Assembly: GCA_905116865.2 (NCBI GenBank)
Contig: CAJHNH020000493.1
Span: 200,409 to 264,408, forward strand
DNA from: Candidula unifasciata
Taxonomy: Eukaryota > Mollusca > Gastropoda > Stylommatophora > Geomitridae
Length of the DNA: 64,000 nucleotides
Direction of reading: 5' to 3'
The translations under genes were made by a program, and so were the position numbers. Positions 1 to 11,882 of the stretch are shown here, piece after piece (within the stretch, counting starts at the first letter, position 1; every line of letters starts with the position of its first letter). A model generated the notes under the pieces. It saw only the letters and a list, made by a program, of their open reading frames with translations. It had not been told where the DNA came from and did not search any database.

Positions 1-470
1 TCATTGTCTCTTTCTTGCTTCTCAGACAGATGCACTCTGACTTCATTGTCTCTTTCTTGCTTCTCAGACAGATGCACTCTGACTTCATTGTATCTTTCTT
101 GCTTCTCAGACAGATGCACTCTGACTTCATTGTATCTTTCTTGCCTCTCAGACAGATGCACTCTGACATCATTGTATCTTAATCGCCTCTCAGACATATG
201 CACTCTGACTTCATTGTATCTTTCTTGCCTCTCAGACAGATGCACTCTGACTTCATTGTATCTTTCTCGCCTGTCAGACATATGCATTCTGACTTCATTG
301 TATCTTTCTTGCTTCTCAGACAGTTGACTTCATTGTATCTTTCTTGCCTCTCAGACAGATGCATTCAGATTTCATTGTATCTTTATTGCCTCTCAGACAT
401 ATGCACTCTGACTTCATTGTATCTTTCTTGCCTGTCAGACAGATGCACTCTGACTTCATTGTATCTTTCT
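1..470. repeat. 42-bp tandem satellite, about 11 copies
   Basis: A 42-bp unit is repeated from the first base to about 470, with copies differing by a few substitutions. The unit is a multiple of three and lacks stops in several frames, so open frames of about 100 codons appear on both strands; these are by-products and not genes. The unit closely matches an internal stretch of the family A retroposon found elsewhere in the window (for example 4516-4548 and 12047-12079). The array therefore looks like a local amplification of part of that element. It may continue beyond the left edge of the window. Confidence 0.93.
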
Positions 471-474
471 CATC

Positions 475-1290
475 TCTCTTTTCTGGATTAGTTCCACTGA
501 TGATATTCCTACTTGCCACTGTCTTAAGCCATCCATCATCATTTCTCTTGGTCTGCCTCTGCTACGAGTGATCTTTTCAGTTGTCACAATATTTTCCAGT
601 GCTTCTTTTGTCATCACATGACCAAAGAACTCTTTGTCCTTCTCATTGTTGTATATAATGTTCTCTTTCATTAGCCATTTCTATGCCAATCATTGTTAGT
701 TATTCTGGCAGTCCAAGGTATTCGCAACATTCTTCTCAAGAACCACATCTCAGATGCCTCCAAACTCTTCTTAATTTCTTTGCATACATTCCAAGATTCA
801 CTACCATACAACAGAACAGGCTCGATATAACATTTCAATACTCCTTTTCTTCTTCTTCTTCTTTGATCCTTCTGTCAGAAAACTTATGAAAGCTATCATA
901 CAGTCCATATCTTCTCGTGTACCATACAGTTTTGTCTTCAGTGTGGTTGCAACAAGCCAGATTGCATCTCTGTTGTCAGCGTACAGTTGACAGGATTTTC
1001 AGCTGCCTAGTTGCAGGGGCACGTCTCCGTTTTTCCTATACCTAAAAGTTTACACATTTGTTGATGAAGTCTGTTTTGCCCTGTCCATAATCTGAATATT
1101 ATACACTGTGCATCTCTAGAAAGGCGATGAAGCAGCCTGATATTTAATGAGAGTGATTTATTACATAAAATGCTTTCATCTTCTAAAAAGCTGCCATCGC
1201 CTGGCCAATTCTACTCATAATTTCTGTCACACATCATCCATCTGATGTTGTGAATGTTCCCAAATACTTGAATATGCTACATAGTTCACA
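475..1290 (-). mobile_element. Decayed LINE, C-terminal part of reverse transcriptase ORF
   Basis: Read on the minus strand, the segment gives broken pieces typical of the end of non-LTR retrotransposon ORF2. Near 1290-1180 there is a YLG...TSDG...EI...RIGQA block. Near 830-680 there is a VLLYGSESWNV...LEASEMWFLRRMLRIPWT block, and near 650-480 a FFGHVM...GRPRE tail. The pieces are in different frames and contain stops, so this is a dead copy. The same blocks in the same order occur at 7790-8375, which suggests one family. No intact endonuclease or catalytic YADD motif is visible. Confidence 0.8.
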
Positions 1291-1849
1291 TAAAGAAAAT
1301 GCTGACACTCTATCCTATACAGGAGGAGCGGGCAGTCTCTGCCACATAGTCAACATTTTTTTTTAAAACTTGATACGCTATCCTTCTAAGGCTGGTTTTC
1401 TCTCAGAAGTCTCCTGTCTATAGTTCATGAACTATAACCCCATTATCCTTGCGTGGGTTCCAGGGCCCCATTTGGGGGGGAGGGGTGGGGGGGGGGAATA
1501 GACCTGTTGCCTTTTACACAAGCATATTGTAAAAGGTGACAAATTAGGGTTTTTCTGAAATTGGATGTGTAGATATCACAGCCTAGCTTTAAACTACAAC
1601 ACAGTATGCTGCTTTTTAAAGGGGGAAAAGAGGAATGAATACCCACATCTTACTTTGTCTTAGTCTTTGCCAAGGTTTCAACTTCACTGCAATCAGGTTA
1701 CCCCATACTACCTGTGCAAGTGTAAATCAAATGAAATGTCCCTCACTGTCTCATTTGAAAAAAACTGGAAAACAAACAGTTAGTCTCGGAACAATCCAGA
1801 AATATGCCCTCGCAGTAAATACATATAGCAGTTGCCACCAGAAATATAG

Positions 1850-1940
1850 TTTGTCGTTAATGGAAGTAGTCGGGCACAGTAAGCTGGCTATACACAAGTG
1901 GAATTATTACAGTAAGCTGGCTATACACAAGTAGAATTAT
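1850..1940. repeat. Short tandem duplication, about 34 bp twice
   Basis: The motif AGTAAGCTGGCTATACACAA and its flank occur twice in direct succession with one mismatch. No gene is visible around it. Confidence 0.85.
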
Positions 1941-2454
1941 TACATTAGGTAATTCAGCAGCTCACATGTAAACCGACTACCGGCCATTTTGAATACCACA
2001 ACACAACCGCTGCACACACACAAAAAAGGCATTCTACGTGAGAAACACAGCTCACAGGCCTGCAACAAGCACTAAACTCAGTAGCTCAAGCAGCGCAACC
2101 ATAGACTACTGTCTAGATTAGCAAAGTCCTCTCGAAAGAAAAAAATAACTCGTTTTTAATTACAGTTCCTCAGCATAATTTCTTTGCAAACATTATTCGT
2201 GAAAAGTAAAGAACCCAAAACACAGCACTGGTGCCTTATGCGTCAGGTGCTAAACTTTTTTAAAATTTTTGTTTATAGATCAGTCCACACTCTAATGTGA
2301 GTCTTAGTTGAGATTTCAACTTCACTGCAATCAGGTTTTTCCATACTTGTTCTCTTTCTGTGCCAGTGCAAATAAATTGAAATGTCACTAAAAAAAAACT
2401 GGTGAACAGTTAGACCCCGAACAGTCTAGAAATGTGCACGCAGTAAATGCATAT

Positions 2455-2595
2455 GGCAGTTGCTAGAGGCTCAGAGAGAAAGGCAAGACAAGTAGTTAAC
2501 CTTGCTAGAGACTCAAAGGGAAAGGCAAGACGAGTAGTTAACCTTGCTAGAGACAGAGGGGAAAGGCAAGATGAGTAGTTAACCTTGTTGGCTGT
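2455..2595. repeat. Tandem repeat of about 40 bp, three copies
   Basis: Three imperfect copies of a unit beginning TTGCTAGAGACT and ending AGTAGTTAACC lie head to tail. No coding content is apparent. Confidence 0.8.
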
Positions 2596-3199
2596 TTTAG
2601 TTTTACTAGGCAATTGTACATTCGGTAGTTTGACATTGTTTTCTGAGCAGTTGACTAATGATACCACAGAGTCAAAGACCTCTGGGTGAACTTGATGGTC
2701 CTTGGCTCGTAAATGAGCCTCTGACAGACAGTCTATACCTTACACAGACTGAACCCGAGCGCATACAGAACACACACGACATGGTGCCAAATTGCCAGCA
2801 GCTTCAATCGAACTAGGTACCTTGGAATTACATAGCAGGTTCGTAAAGCAAACGGCTGCAGATGCCAACAGTTACATAAAAACAGAAAATAAATATTGCC
2901 CCACTCCAAGAGAATGCCTGGCAATACTGTACCGGACAAGGGATACATCAAAAGAGGAAAGCATGACATCGAGCAAGATGGGAAGACAACATCAGAGAAC
3001 TTCACAACAGTATATAGTCAAGAAGGCAAGAAGTGCAGGAAACAGAACCTTATATTTCCATTTATTCCCAAAGCACTAAGTAAAGAAGAAAGAAGAAGAC
3101 TAAAGAGGTCTTTGTCCTGGATAAATAATTTCAAATTAAGTCTACATAGAACAGAATATTCCCAGGAAGTCCCAGCCTACCTTCTTCTTAACAGTCGTC

Positions 3200-3420
3200 A
3201 CTAGCTATAAACTCTGGCAGAAAGTTCTGGTTCTTCTTCCATTCCTGGACTTTGGTCTCGATCCGGAACTTGAGTTTTGTGTGCAAATCCGTTTTACAGA
3301 TCTTGCTTATTTGTATGCAGACTTTTAGTTTCTTTCCTCTTAGGCAGATGCACTTGACTTTGAAGAAAACGCCCCTATAATTAGTTGCCTCCTATGACAA
3401 AAGAAGTCTTTGTTCTCCAA
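3200..3420 (-). mobile_element. Family A retroposon copy (diverged)
   Basis: This is one of at least ten copies in the window of a dispersed element of about 280 bp, called family A here. Hallmarks in the order seen on the + strand are a CTCTGGCAGAAAGTTCTGGT block, a TTTTACAGATCT block, and a CTCTTAGGCAGATGCACTTG block. Copies at 11883-12180 and 26660-24 carry A-rich tails after the first block on the opposite strand, so the element's sense strand is minus here. Confidence 0.7.
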
Positions 3421-3479
3421 AATGGAGTACTTGAAACCATACGGGGAACTCGACCTTCCATTAACAGGTTATTTTCTAG

Positions 3480-3790
3480 AAAGTGACGGCGGCCGTTGAG
3501 ATATTATCACAGTCGACACCACCAGATATTGGGCTTTCCCATACATGCACAGTCTTCTGACAGAGGTACTTTAATGGACTGTTAACATATTGACCCTATA
3601 TATATGTGCTTGTCGTCACAGTAAGTGCTGTGCATGGCATTGATAACATTGTTTCTGGACCAGCCAAAGCAATCGCAGTGTCTGCAAGATAATCTGCATG
3701 CTCGGTTCCTCGAACACCCGCATGACCTGGCACAAAGATGAAGGTTAGGGCAGCCATTTGCGAAATGCTTAGTGTTGCAATCCATCCTTG
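3480..3790 (-). pseudogene. LINE RNase H fragment
   Basis: The minus strand around 3745-3640 encodes TFIFVPGHAGVRGTEHADYL followed by an Ala-rich helix. This is the hallmark final block of RNase H domains in I-clade non-LTR retrotransposons (consensus W-x-P-G-H-x-G-x-x-G-N-E-x-A-D-x-L-A). Asn is replaced by Thr in the GNE position. Upstream and downstream sequence is frameshifted, so it is a relic. Confidence 0.72.
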
Positions 3791-4078
3791 TCTAAATTAC
3801 TAATTGAATGAATTAAGAATTGACATCACTGGACTTTGGACATTCCACATGTGCTCTGTCCCCTTCTTCAGTAGCCAACGAAGTGTTGACGTGATAATAG
3901 TACCAGTTGTAACCTGATTGAAGTCCGCCTTGGTTTTTCCAAAAGTGTTGAATATTATTGAGTGTCACTTTATCTGTAAAATTATGGCATTAGGGTTTAG
4001 CATCATACGCCCACGGTACCTGCAGTTGTGAACTAAATAAATTCTTTACTTTTTATCTTGTTACCCAAAAAAAAAGTA

Positions 4079-4265
4079 AGGAGTAGCTGGCCGAGTGGTT
4101 AGTTTGCAGGACCCATGAAGATCCAAGTTTGATCCCCTGTAAGGGATAAACACTTTTTCTGTCAGGGACAAAAATAAGAATCCAAACCTGCACAGTTCAT
4201 GCTGAATGCACTAGGCAGGCGACCTTAAATCCTCGGCTTATGACCTGTCTGTCCTACACCCTAAA
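4079..4265 (+). mobile_element. tRNA-derived SINE
   Basis: The left end reads AGTAGCTGGCCGAGTGGTTAG, a good match to a tRNA A box of Leu/Ser type. It is followed about 35 bp later by AAGTTTGATCCCC, a B-box match. The sequence then continues into a tRNA-unrelated body. The predicted cloverleaf does not close, so this is a SINE head and not a tRNA gene. Confidence 0.65.
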
Positions 4266-4364
4266 AATGATAAATGCAGACAGTAAAGACAGCGATATAA
4301 TAGAATTCTTGGTGAGGGCATGAATATTGCCAGGTTGGTGTTTTGCTGCATGAAACACTATCTT

Positions 4365-4810
4365 CTTCTTCTTTTTGTTCGCTGGCTGTAAACTTCTGCA
4401 GAAAGTTCTGGTTGTTAGTCTACTTTTGAACTCTAGTCCTGTTTCAGAAACTGTTGTTGCGTACACATCTGTTTTTTACAGATCTGATTCATTTCTATAC
4501 AGACTGTTCATTCCTTGCCTCTCAGGCAAATGCACTCTGACTTTGAAGGATGCTCCCAATTAGTCAGCTCTTACCACATGCTTTTCGGTAGGCAGTGGGT
4601 CTATTCTTGTTTTGCCCTTACTGGGGTTCTGGAACCCACACGGGGAATGAAATACTATGAGGATTTCTTGCTTGTCAGGCAGACGCATTCCAACTACAAA
4701 GGATGCTCCCAATAAGTCAATGCTTATAATATGCTTCTGGGGAGGCAGTGGGTCTGTTCTTATTTACCCCACAATGGGGCCCCGGAATGCACATGGGGAA
4801 CGAAATGCTT
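4365..4810 (-). mobile_element. Family A retroposon, with a partial second copy
   Basis: A full-length family A copy spans about 4372-4650 and starts on the + strand with a CTTCTTCTTCTTT run that reads as an AAG-rich tail on the minus strand. Its distal part (GGCAG...TGCTCCC...ATGCTT...GGGCCCC) is then repeated at about 4660-4805. This suggests a partial duplication or a second insertion. Confidence 0.75.
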
Positions 4811-5012
4811 CGATGATTGGCCTACACTGTATGTTAGTGCTTTCATCAAGGAGCTTTCTCTTCCTCTCACAGGCAGCTGTGCTTACTCATCTGAGATGAA
4901 ACCCAACATGACTGATCCCATCTGTGTTCTTGTTGCATCCATACCAGTTAGGTCAGCCCTCCAAGTATTTATCTGTCTTCCCCTTGCTACTTGTTTGCCA
5001 AATCATTCCTCC

Positions 5013-5082
5013 GCCCCCCCCCCCCCCCCCACCCCCTATAGAATTGCTTGTTGCCCAGATAGCGCACACACACACACACACA
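5013..5082. repeat. Poly-C run followed by (CA)n
   Basis: A near-pure C run of about 18 bases is followed by a short CACA microsatellite at about 5064-5082. Confidence 0.9.
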
Positions 5083-5189
5083 ATGGGTCATTACCCCGTG
5101 GGAAATTTCCTTTAACAAAAAATTTTTTTGTACATTGGCCGCTAAGCAATTTTTTATTTTTATCTACTTTTTTTAAAATTGTTTTTGTG

Positions 5190-5515
5190 AAATATGTAAA
5201 GATATATAGAGGAAGTATTCAATAAACAACAACAGAGTGAAATATGTAAAGGAAGTATTCAATAAACAACAACAGAGTGAAATATGTAAAGATATATAGA
5301 GGAAGTATTCAATAAACAACAACAGAGTGAAATATGTAAAGGAAGTATTCAATAAACAACAACAGAGTGAAATATGTAAAGGAAGTATTCAATAAACAAC
5401 AACGGAGTGAAATATGTAAAGGAAGTATTCAATAAACAACAACAGAGTGAAATATGTAAAGGAAGTATTCAATAAACAACAACAGAGTGAAATATGTAAA
5501 GGAAGTATTCAATAA
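5190..5515. repeat. 40/52-bp tandem repeat
   Basis: About eight copies of a unit containing GGAAGTATTCAATAAACAAC are arranged head to tail. Some copies are 40 bp and others carry an extra 12 bp (GATATATAGA insertion). Each copy contains AATAAA, but no transcript is evident. Confidence 0.93.
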
Positions 5516-6047
5516 TCATGAACAGATTAAAGGGAGTACTTATGAGACTTATGCTTTGACATCCAATGGAAATATATGTTCTCAGCTTGACTTTATAAAA
5601 GCCATTTGGTTCACAAGGACTTCCCCCTCCACACCCCCAACCCTACCAATGCTGTTTTAGTCAAATATATTCACATTCTGACCTCCTAAATATAGTGCAG
5701 GTGTATATTCAGCTAAAAGCATTAACTATGTGTCTCATAAACACATCACTCTAGACAAGTCAGAAAAGTTACCTTTATGGGGAATTGGGCCCAGCCGGAA
5801 ATGGCTTCTTGGGTGACAGGGTTCAATAGAGTTTCTGCCATTGCTATCCTTCTTGGCAGTGGCCATACTTAGGACTATAACCAACAACTAGCCGCAATAG
5901 TGTTTATGGGATGATTTGGTTTCATCTTTGTGTGAAAGAATCCAATGTGTTACCTGGTCGCCTGCGTTAAAATAATTAATCTGATTTTGAAGCAGTTATG
6001 GGCCTCTTTTTCTTCTTCTTCCTTTCCTTATTTACTGTTTCAGGTGT

Positions 6048-6368
6048 TGAGGGAGTTTTGAGGTTCTGTTTCCTGCTCTTCTGACCACCTCGACCATAGA
6101 CATAGTGTACTGTTGTAGAGTTTCTCTGATGTTATTTCTTTACTGTTCTTGGTCTCCCTTGTGCTAGGCATCCCTCTCCTCTTTTGGGGTATGCCTTGAA
6201 TGTCATAGTATCGTAAGGCATTCTATCTGGCTGATCATTTGATTTACTATTGTATGTAATTAAATACTGGGGTGTTTTTTTGCAGATTTTTCTGCTCTTA
6301 TGACTGAATTTCTGGTTTTTATCTCTTCTGGTCACTTCTACAGTATTTCTCAGACATCTCTTTTCCAT
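6048..6368 (-). mobile_element. LINE tail fragment (EMRFLRR family)
   Basis: The minus strand encodes a degraded RCLRNTVEVTRRDKNQ...stretch, and the DNA matches 44868-45130 closely. That second copy reads EMRFLRRDQRSIKNEVIRNK followed by a RRQIKW helix, the usual C-terminal region of LINE ORF2. Stops and frame changes show decay. Confidence 0.65.
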
Positions 6369-6469
6369 AATTACTTATTTTTCTTTTCTGGGTTTTTGTG
6401 TGTGAGGGACCATGTCTGGCACTGGTAGTATAGGATGGGAATGAATATGCTTTGTTTGAGGTTTATTTT

Positions 6470-6940
6470 TGATCACCTGTACAACTTGTTTGTCTAGAAA
6501 TGTTGGACTGTTGATTCAAAATCAACAACAGAGTGGTTGGAAGACTGCTCCTTGTTTATTGAAGAACATCAAAGCAATGATTTGTTCAGTGCCTTGTCAA
6601 AAAATGAGACCACTTTTTAGTGCTACCCATCATGAAGTCAAGTTGTTTGCCAGTCTAAAATACTTGTTGTTGTCTCTTTGAGAATGCTAGTATTTCAGAA
6701 CTGTATAGTTTTAGTATAGTACTTGAAAAATGTAGCTGTGTTTGATTTCTAACAAATAATTAGTGATTTCTTAATGTTTCAGCTGTTTTCCACACTTGTA
6801 AAATGTTTCTTTTTTTTTTTCCCAGCATCTAAAAGGTGCAAAATTTAAAAGTTTCATCTTGTTGTTGTTGTTCTTTTTTTTTTCTATGTTTAACATAGCC
6901 ATACTAAACATTCAGTCCTATCTGGGTCTAAAAAAAGATG
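6470..6940. other. No recognisable gene
   Basis: This AT-rich stretch contains a TTG/T-rich low-complexity tract near 6860-6885 and short open frames without recognisable motifs. I see nothing to support as a gene. Confidence 0.5.
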
Positions 6941-7310
6941 GTGCATCTAAGACTGCTGCGGGGAAAAGTTAGAGCAATTGTGCTGTATATGTTCAGGAGT
7001 TGTTCGGTCTGCTCCACATTCAAATGAAGCAGATACTGTTTTGCAGTATAGATGTGCTCTGAGACTGCAGTATCCTCCACAGAGCTTAAAAATTGTGGGG
7101 TTTTTTTTTCTGTTGAGTCTTTTAATGCTATCACTATGAGGTCTATAATCTCAGTTCTGCCTTTTCCAATTCCCCTGAAGAACTGCTTTAGGACTGTTTT
7201 GGTTTCTCTGTAACTCTTCTGTGGTATACAAGCTTGTGGAAGATCAGTGTTGACTTTTGCCAGTTTATCTGCTCTCTCATATTATGGAAACTAATTTTGT
7301 CATAATTTTC
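6940..7310 (-). pseudogene. LINE RNase H end plus C-terminal Cys/His tail
   Basis: On the minus strand, ERADKLAKVNTD (end of an RNase H domain) is followed by a Lys-rich helix. A SASFECGADRTTPEHIQ block then resembles the CxCG...T.EH.L..C tail of I-like LINE ORF2 proteins. Frame shifts separate the blocks. The arrangement parallels the minus-strand LINE at 19560-21735. Confidence 0.65.
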
Positions 7311-7789
7311 CTTTTCCTTTTATCTTGCATTTGAGCATCGGCCCTTGTTTCCTTTTTATGGAAAACTTGTTTGTGGGTGATTTTATTCCAATATTACACA
7401 ATCGCATTTTGTGGACAGTCATAGAGAGTTCAAAATTTAGTCAGTCGACAGATAATTCTATTTGTATATCGAACCATTCAGTCCACAAGTGCTCAGATCC
7501 CCTGCTCAGCAAATCCTGCATTGTGTAGCAACTGACAACACCAGTTCTCTGTTGACTTATTCTTTTCGTGTTTCCTGCATAGTGATTTTAACTTGCTGTT
7601 CTCACAGTCTGGCCATGGTTGCAGATTCATGTCATCACTTGGTTCTGGCAAATGTCTTACTTCTCAGCGAGCATTCAGTATAGCAGCCTGGTACTTGGCT
7701 CTTCAGCCCTCCACAGTAGACGCCTTACTTGCAAGCCTAAGTGCTGGCTGGTCTATTAAAATATGATTCTTAATACATTTCATCATCCT

Positions 7790-8375
7790 CATCAGGTGCC
7801 TTGTCGACTGGAGTGAGCTATCATGCTTTTCCACAATATGCAATCTCCTGCAGCATGTATTAGTTCGTGTGCTGACGCACCTCCATGCCATGCAACAAGA
7901 CTGTCAAGAATCTTCTCTCGTTGTCTTCCTCTGTCCCTCCTTCCACAGATCTTTCCAGTGGTCACATGTTCTATTTTCCCTCTTCTCATGACATGACCGA
8001 AAAATGATGACTGTCTCCTTCTGATGTCTGTGATTAGTTGTTTTCGAGCTCTTGCCTCTTTCAAAACTTCTTGGTTGCTCTTTTTGGCTGTTCAAGGTAT
8101 ATTAAGCATTCTTCTGTTAAAACCCATCTCTGAGGCCTCAAGAAATTGTGTGGCCTGCCTACCGATTGTCCAGGATTCACAGCCATATGTCAAAACTGGA
8201 CGTATGTAGCAAGCGAGAGTTGTTTTTCTAACCCTCAGTGACAAAGATATATTGCATAATATGTTCTTCATTTTATAAAAATGCAGTTTTTGCCTGTCCT
8301 ATTCTGTTTCTTATCTCAGTAATGCATCTTCCATCTGATGTTATCCATGTGCCCAGATACATACATTTCTGTTAG
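7790..8375 (-). mobile_element. Decayed LINE, C-terminal part of reverse transcriptase ORF
   Basis: Reading the minus strand from 8360, the blocks are YLGTWITSDGRCITEIRNRI, RPVLTYGCESWT, LEASEMGFNRRMLNIP and SSFFGHVMRR, ending with a basic GRRDRGRQREK stretch. This is the canonical order at the C-terminus of a non-LTR reverse transcriptase protein. At least one stop (after NIP) and frame changes make it non-functional. It is the best preserved of the FFGHVM family here (also 475-1290 and 33590-33760). Confidence 0.85.
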
Positions 8376-8379
8376 TTAG

Positions 8380-8655
8380 TTAGTTAGTCTTTCCTCTTGT
8401 GTCGAGTGCGGCACATAGGGCAGAGGTCATGACTCTCCATGCATGGCGGTTCGTTGAAATCTGTTGTAGGTCTTGGATGTTTGAGTGGCCCATGAGCGAG
8501 CCTTCCCTGATGATAGTTCTTCGTAGGGTTTCCCTTGGTCTTCCACGAGATCTTTTCCCCTGTGGTGTCCAAATGAGGGCTTGGTAAGGAAGTCTTGATT
8601 TATCCATTCTAAGGGCGTGGCCGACATAGTTCCAGCGGCGTTTTCGTTGCCTCAT
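8380..8655 (-). mobile_element. LINE ORF2 C-terminal tail, second family
   Basis: An open minus-strand frame of about 90 codons reads RKRRWNYVGHALRMDKSRLP and continues through KRSRGRPRETLRRT. This is the RWRWIGHVLRM...GRPR...TWRRT signature of another LINE family. It directly abuts the LINE at 7790-8375, so the two are juxtaposed or nested insertions. Confidence 0.82.
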
Positions 8656-8689
8656 TTGTGTGGTGTTCTCTTTGACCTATAACAGGTGT

Positions 8690-9780
8690 GGCCCCCGGAA
8701 TATCATCCTTAAGGCAGCCCTAGGTAGAATTGTCAGCACTCAAGGGAAGGCAGGGGCAGATCATGGGCATTCCCCGCCATCTAAGGAGGCTTCCATAAAT
8801 GCAGAGCCGACACATGATGCTCTGGTTCTGGGCTCACCCAAGGAATCGTCACGTCCTGCCCATGACTGCTTAACCTCACAACCGTGTATTGAGCTTCCTG
8901 CGCTACAAGGCTGCACTCTTCGGAGATCAGCGGGGAGCGGCCCGCAGGTTCAGGACTTTTGTGGCCACACAAATAGTTACATTTTTTTTCAAAACACGTT
9001 AGACACCTTTAATGTTGTTTCAGTTGTGCCCTTAGCACGACAGAATGGGGAAGCAAAATGCGTCAGGCGTGGCTTCACCTGTTTGGTTCCAACACTCGGG
9101 CGAGTGGGACCAGTGGATACGGACATTTGGACTTTTTCCTAATCGCTACGAATTATGATCGTCGGACTTTCAGCTTGCATGTGTGCCGTGGGGTATAACT
9201 TTGTCGGACATTATTTCCTAGCCAGCATATGAAAAGTTGCTGCCGTGGTGTACCTCAGCGCGGTGACGACGACACTGAGGATTGACAGAGGATGTACGTA
9301 GGTAGGATCTTGCTGCGAGAAGTCGCCCACAAGAGATGTTACTCGTCTAGGCTGCGGGTAAATCTCTCGGTCAGGGTTGAGTCTCAGCAGCACTTTCCAT
9401 TCGCTCCCGAATTTTAACCGAGAGTTGTCATTTGATGGTACATTTAGCAAGCAATCCTTGAGTTTTGTTAGACTTTTCACCCTTTCGTTTGGGGGCGGGC
9501 TGGTGAGAGCCAGAAAGGACACTACACCTCTAGGGGCTCCGAGATCCCCTGCCAACTCTGTTAACGCTCATTTGAGACATTATCCGTGGCGCACGAGGGG
9601 GACGTGTAGCAGGAGTCTTGCATGAGGTTCCGTAAAACCAGAACAGTGAAGGACTGGTGCCCGAGTGGGGTACGGAGTATCTCCTTATACACATCACATC
9701 AGACTTAACTTTGCCTCATGCCTGTGACCGAAATCACCGCGCCACAGACTAGGTCTAGATCCTCAGCCTGTCATTGGTTG
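8690..9780. other. GC-richer block of unknown origin
   Basis: Base composition is clearly more GC-rich than the flanks, and there are two open frames of 160 codons (8660-9142, +) and 114 codons (9211-9555, -). Neither shows a motif I recognise, and neither has a convincing start context. It is most likely the body or 3' part of an uncharacterised transposable element. A (TG)n tract ends the block at about 9779-9796. Confidence 0.35.
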
Positions 9781-10739
9781 TGTGTGTGTGTGTGTGGTTT
9801 TTTGTTGTTTGGTCACCATGTTTTTAAATATTTTAGTAAATTAGACTTAACTACATTAATTTATAAATACATTCTTGTTTTATAAAGTAGTTATTTTTCT
9901 TTCATAGGATGTGGAAGTGCAGTAGTTTATGAAACCCACGCCCAAAAATCATTGGCCTGTTTATTTAAGAGATGTGATTTCATCATTTTTAAAACATGTC
10001 TACTTTCACAATTTTTTAGTGCTAAATTTTGGCTAGCTTTAATGTGCTCTAAATCAATGTGCCAGCTTGTACAGTAACACAAAATTCACTTTTCATTTGG
10101 TTTACAAAATGTATAACACTGCTAGATATTCTTTTTATCAATACCTGAATGGCCTCCCTCCTTCCAGGTGTAACAGATGTTGATGTTTTTCCAATGAAGC
10201 TGGATTAAGTTATACCTCACAATGAAATTATGATGTTGTCGATTAAGTGTGTGGTTCCTGGCCAAACAATAGGAATGTAAATTAGCAGTACTCTTTTCAA
10301 GAAGGATGCAAGAAATTTGGATTATTGTTGTATATAAAAGGAATAAAAAACAATTCATAACATTCTTCATGTCTTCTTTATTGAGTTGAGTTAAACAACC
10401 GATATCGCACCACTTAAGACATTCCCATAAGCGCTCTGTCCTTATCGTCAGCAGCCACTTAAGAGTTCAACTTCTGATGGTACCAGTTGTAGTTTGATTA
10501 TATGTCTGTCTTGCCTTTGTTCTCAGTGTAAAGTGCCAGCAGAATCTCCTGGTCACTCATCTCTGCACAGTTATTTTCAGACTGCAATGGTCGGTTGTGC
10601 CTCCACATTGTTCACATACTCTCAAAGGATAACATCTAGCTTGTCATGTTCACCACCCACTACTGCAACGCCAGCCAGTCAGTCTGCCTGTTTGCATTCC
10701 AACACACCTGCATTCCATAGAGAAGATATCCTCCTCCTT

Positions 10740-11030
10740 CTCCATCTTCTTTGTTCACCAACTGTAAGCTCTAGCGGAAAGTCCTGGTTATTCGTCCATT
10801 TCGACTTCGGCTTTGTGTCTGGGCCTGAGTTACATGTATGTCCGTTTTACTGGCTTATTTTGTGTGCAGTTGGTTGTTCTTTGCCACTCAGGCAGATATA
10901 TTCCGACTTCAAAGAAAACTCCCAGTTAGTCTTCTCCTACTACATGCTTGTTGGGGTTGGGATGTAGGTGGGTTTATTCTTGATTTACCAACAGTGGGGC
11001 CCCAGAACCCACACGGGGAGAGAAAATATC
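10740..11030 (-). mobile_element. Family A retroposon copy
   Basis: The diagnostic blocks occur in the usual + strand order: an AAGCTCTAGCGGAAAGTCCT block, a CCACTCAGGCAGATATATTC block, and GTGGGGCCCCAGAACCCACA near 10996. The minus strand is the sense strand of the element. Confidence 0.78.
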
Positions 11031-11589
11031 CAAAGGAAACTAACCTCATGAAACTCTTGTTTATAGCATTTTTTTGTGGTGGTAATTGTAATAGTATTTG
11101 TTAAATGATATGGTTTAACTGTCTGACCCAAACTTTATGGACCGCTAAGTGAATTACAAAAGACAGCGAAGTTCATACAGAGACAGCATTGCAAATTTAG
11201 ATAATTTATTTTAAGCGAACGAAAGAAAAGGAGAACTGCCTGACAAGAATATCCTGGGACCAACCACCACAGAAAGCCATGCTGAAGAATTAAATAAAAA
11301 CAAAACAAGGGAAACCCATTCAAATTATAGAATGACAGCATCAAGATTAACCTGACAAAACTCAAGTCCAACTTATACATTAGAATAGTGGTTCTCAGCC
11401 TTTCTAATGCTGCGATCCTTTAATACAGTTCCTCATGCTGTGACGACTCCCAACCACACAATTATTTTCTTTGCTACTTCAAAACTTCAATCAAAATGTT
11501 TTTTCCAATGGTCTTAGGCGACCCTTGTGAAAGGGTTGTTCGGCCCACAGGTAGAGAACTGTTGTATTAGAAGAAGCACACAGACAATA

Positions 11590-11825
11590 CTAAAATTATT
11601 TTGCCTGGGCAGCTCCTTTAGGTTACTCTTTTTGATTTCCAACTGCCAATGGATTTTTTACGTGCGCAACCATGCACACGGGCGTCCGATCTCACTACCC
11701 AGACACCAGGGGAATTACTAGAAGTCCAAGTTCACGTGACAAAAATCTAAGCCACTACCGGGGATTTAACCCGGAACCTCTAGAACTTGAGGCGGACACC
11801 ATGCCTCGAGACCACGCAGCACCCT
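11590..11825 (-). mobile_element. SINE B (tRNA-derived), minus strand
   Basis: This is a copy of a dispersed element of about 240 bp (others at 40705-40945, 52370-52600 and 61140-61412). On the minus strand its head carries tRNA-like A and B boxes, best preserved at 61330-61412. The tail includes the GCCCGGGCA...CAAATTTAGAGTT end. This copy has a mutated B box (GGTTAAATCCCCGG). Confidence 0.78.
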
Positions 11826-11882
11826 AATAACAATGAAACGTCTGAGAAAAACTGCATGAGTGGCCAGAAGAAATACAATCTG

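Noticed and set aside
1..470. CRISPR-like array of short repeats
   Set aside because: The units are contiguous without unique spacers and the genome is eukaryotic, so it is a minisatellite.
5190..5515. Cluster of AATAAA polyadenylation signals
   Set aside because: They are part of each unit of a tandem repeat and no gene ends there.
8660..9142. 160-codon open frame as a host gene
   Set aside because: The frame has no recognisable domain, sits between LINE fragments and lacks exon-like partners. It is more likely transposon or chance sequence.
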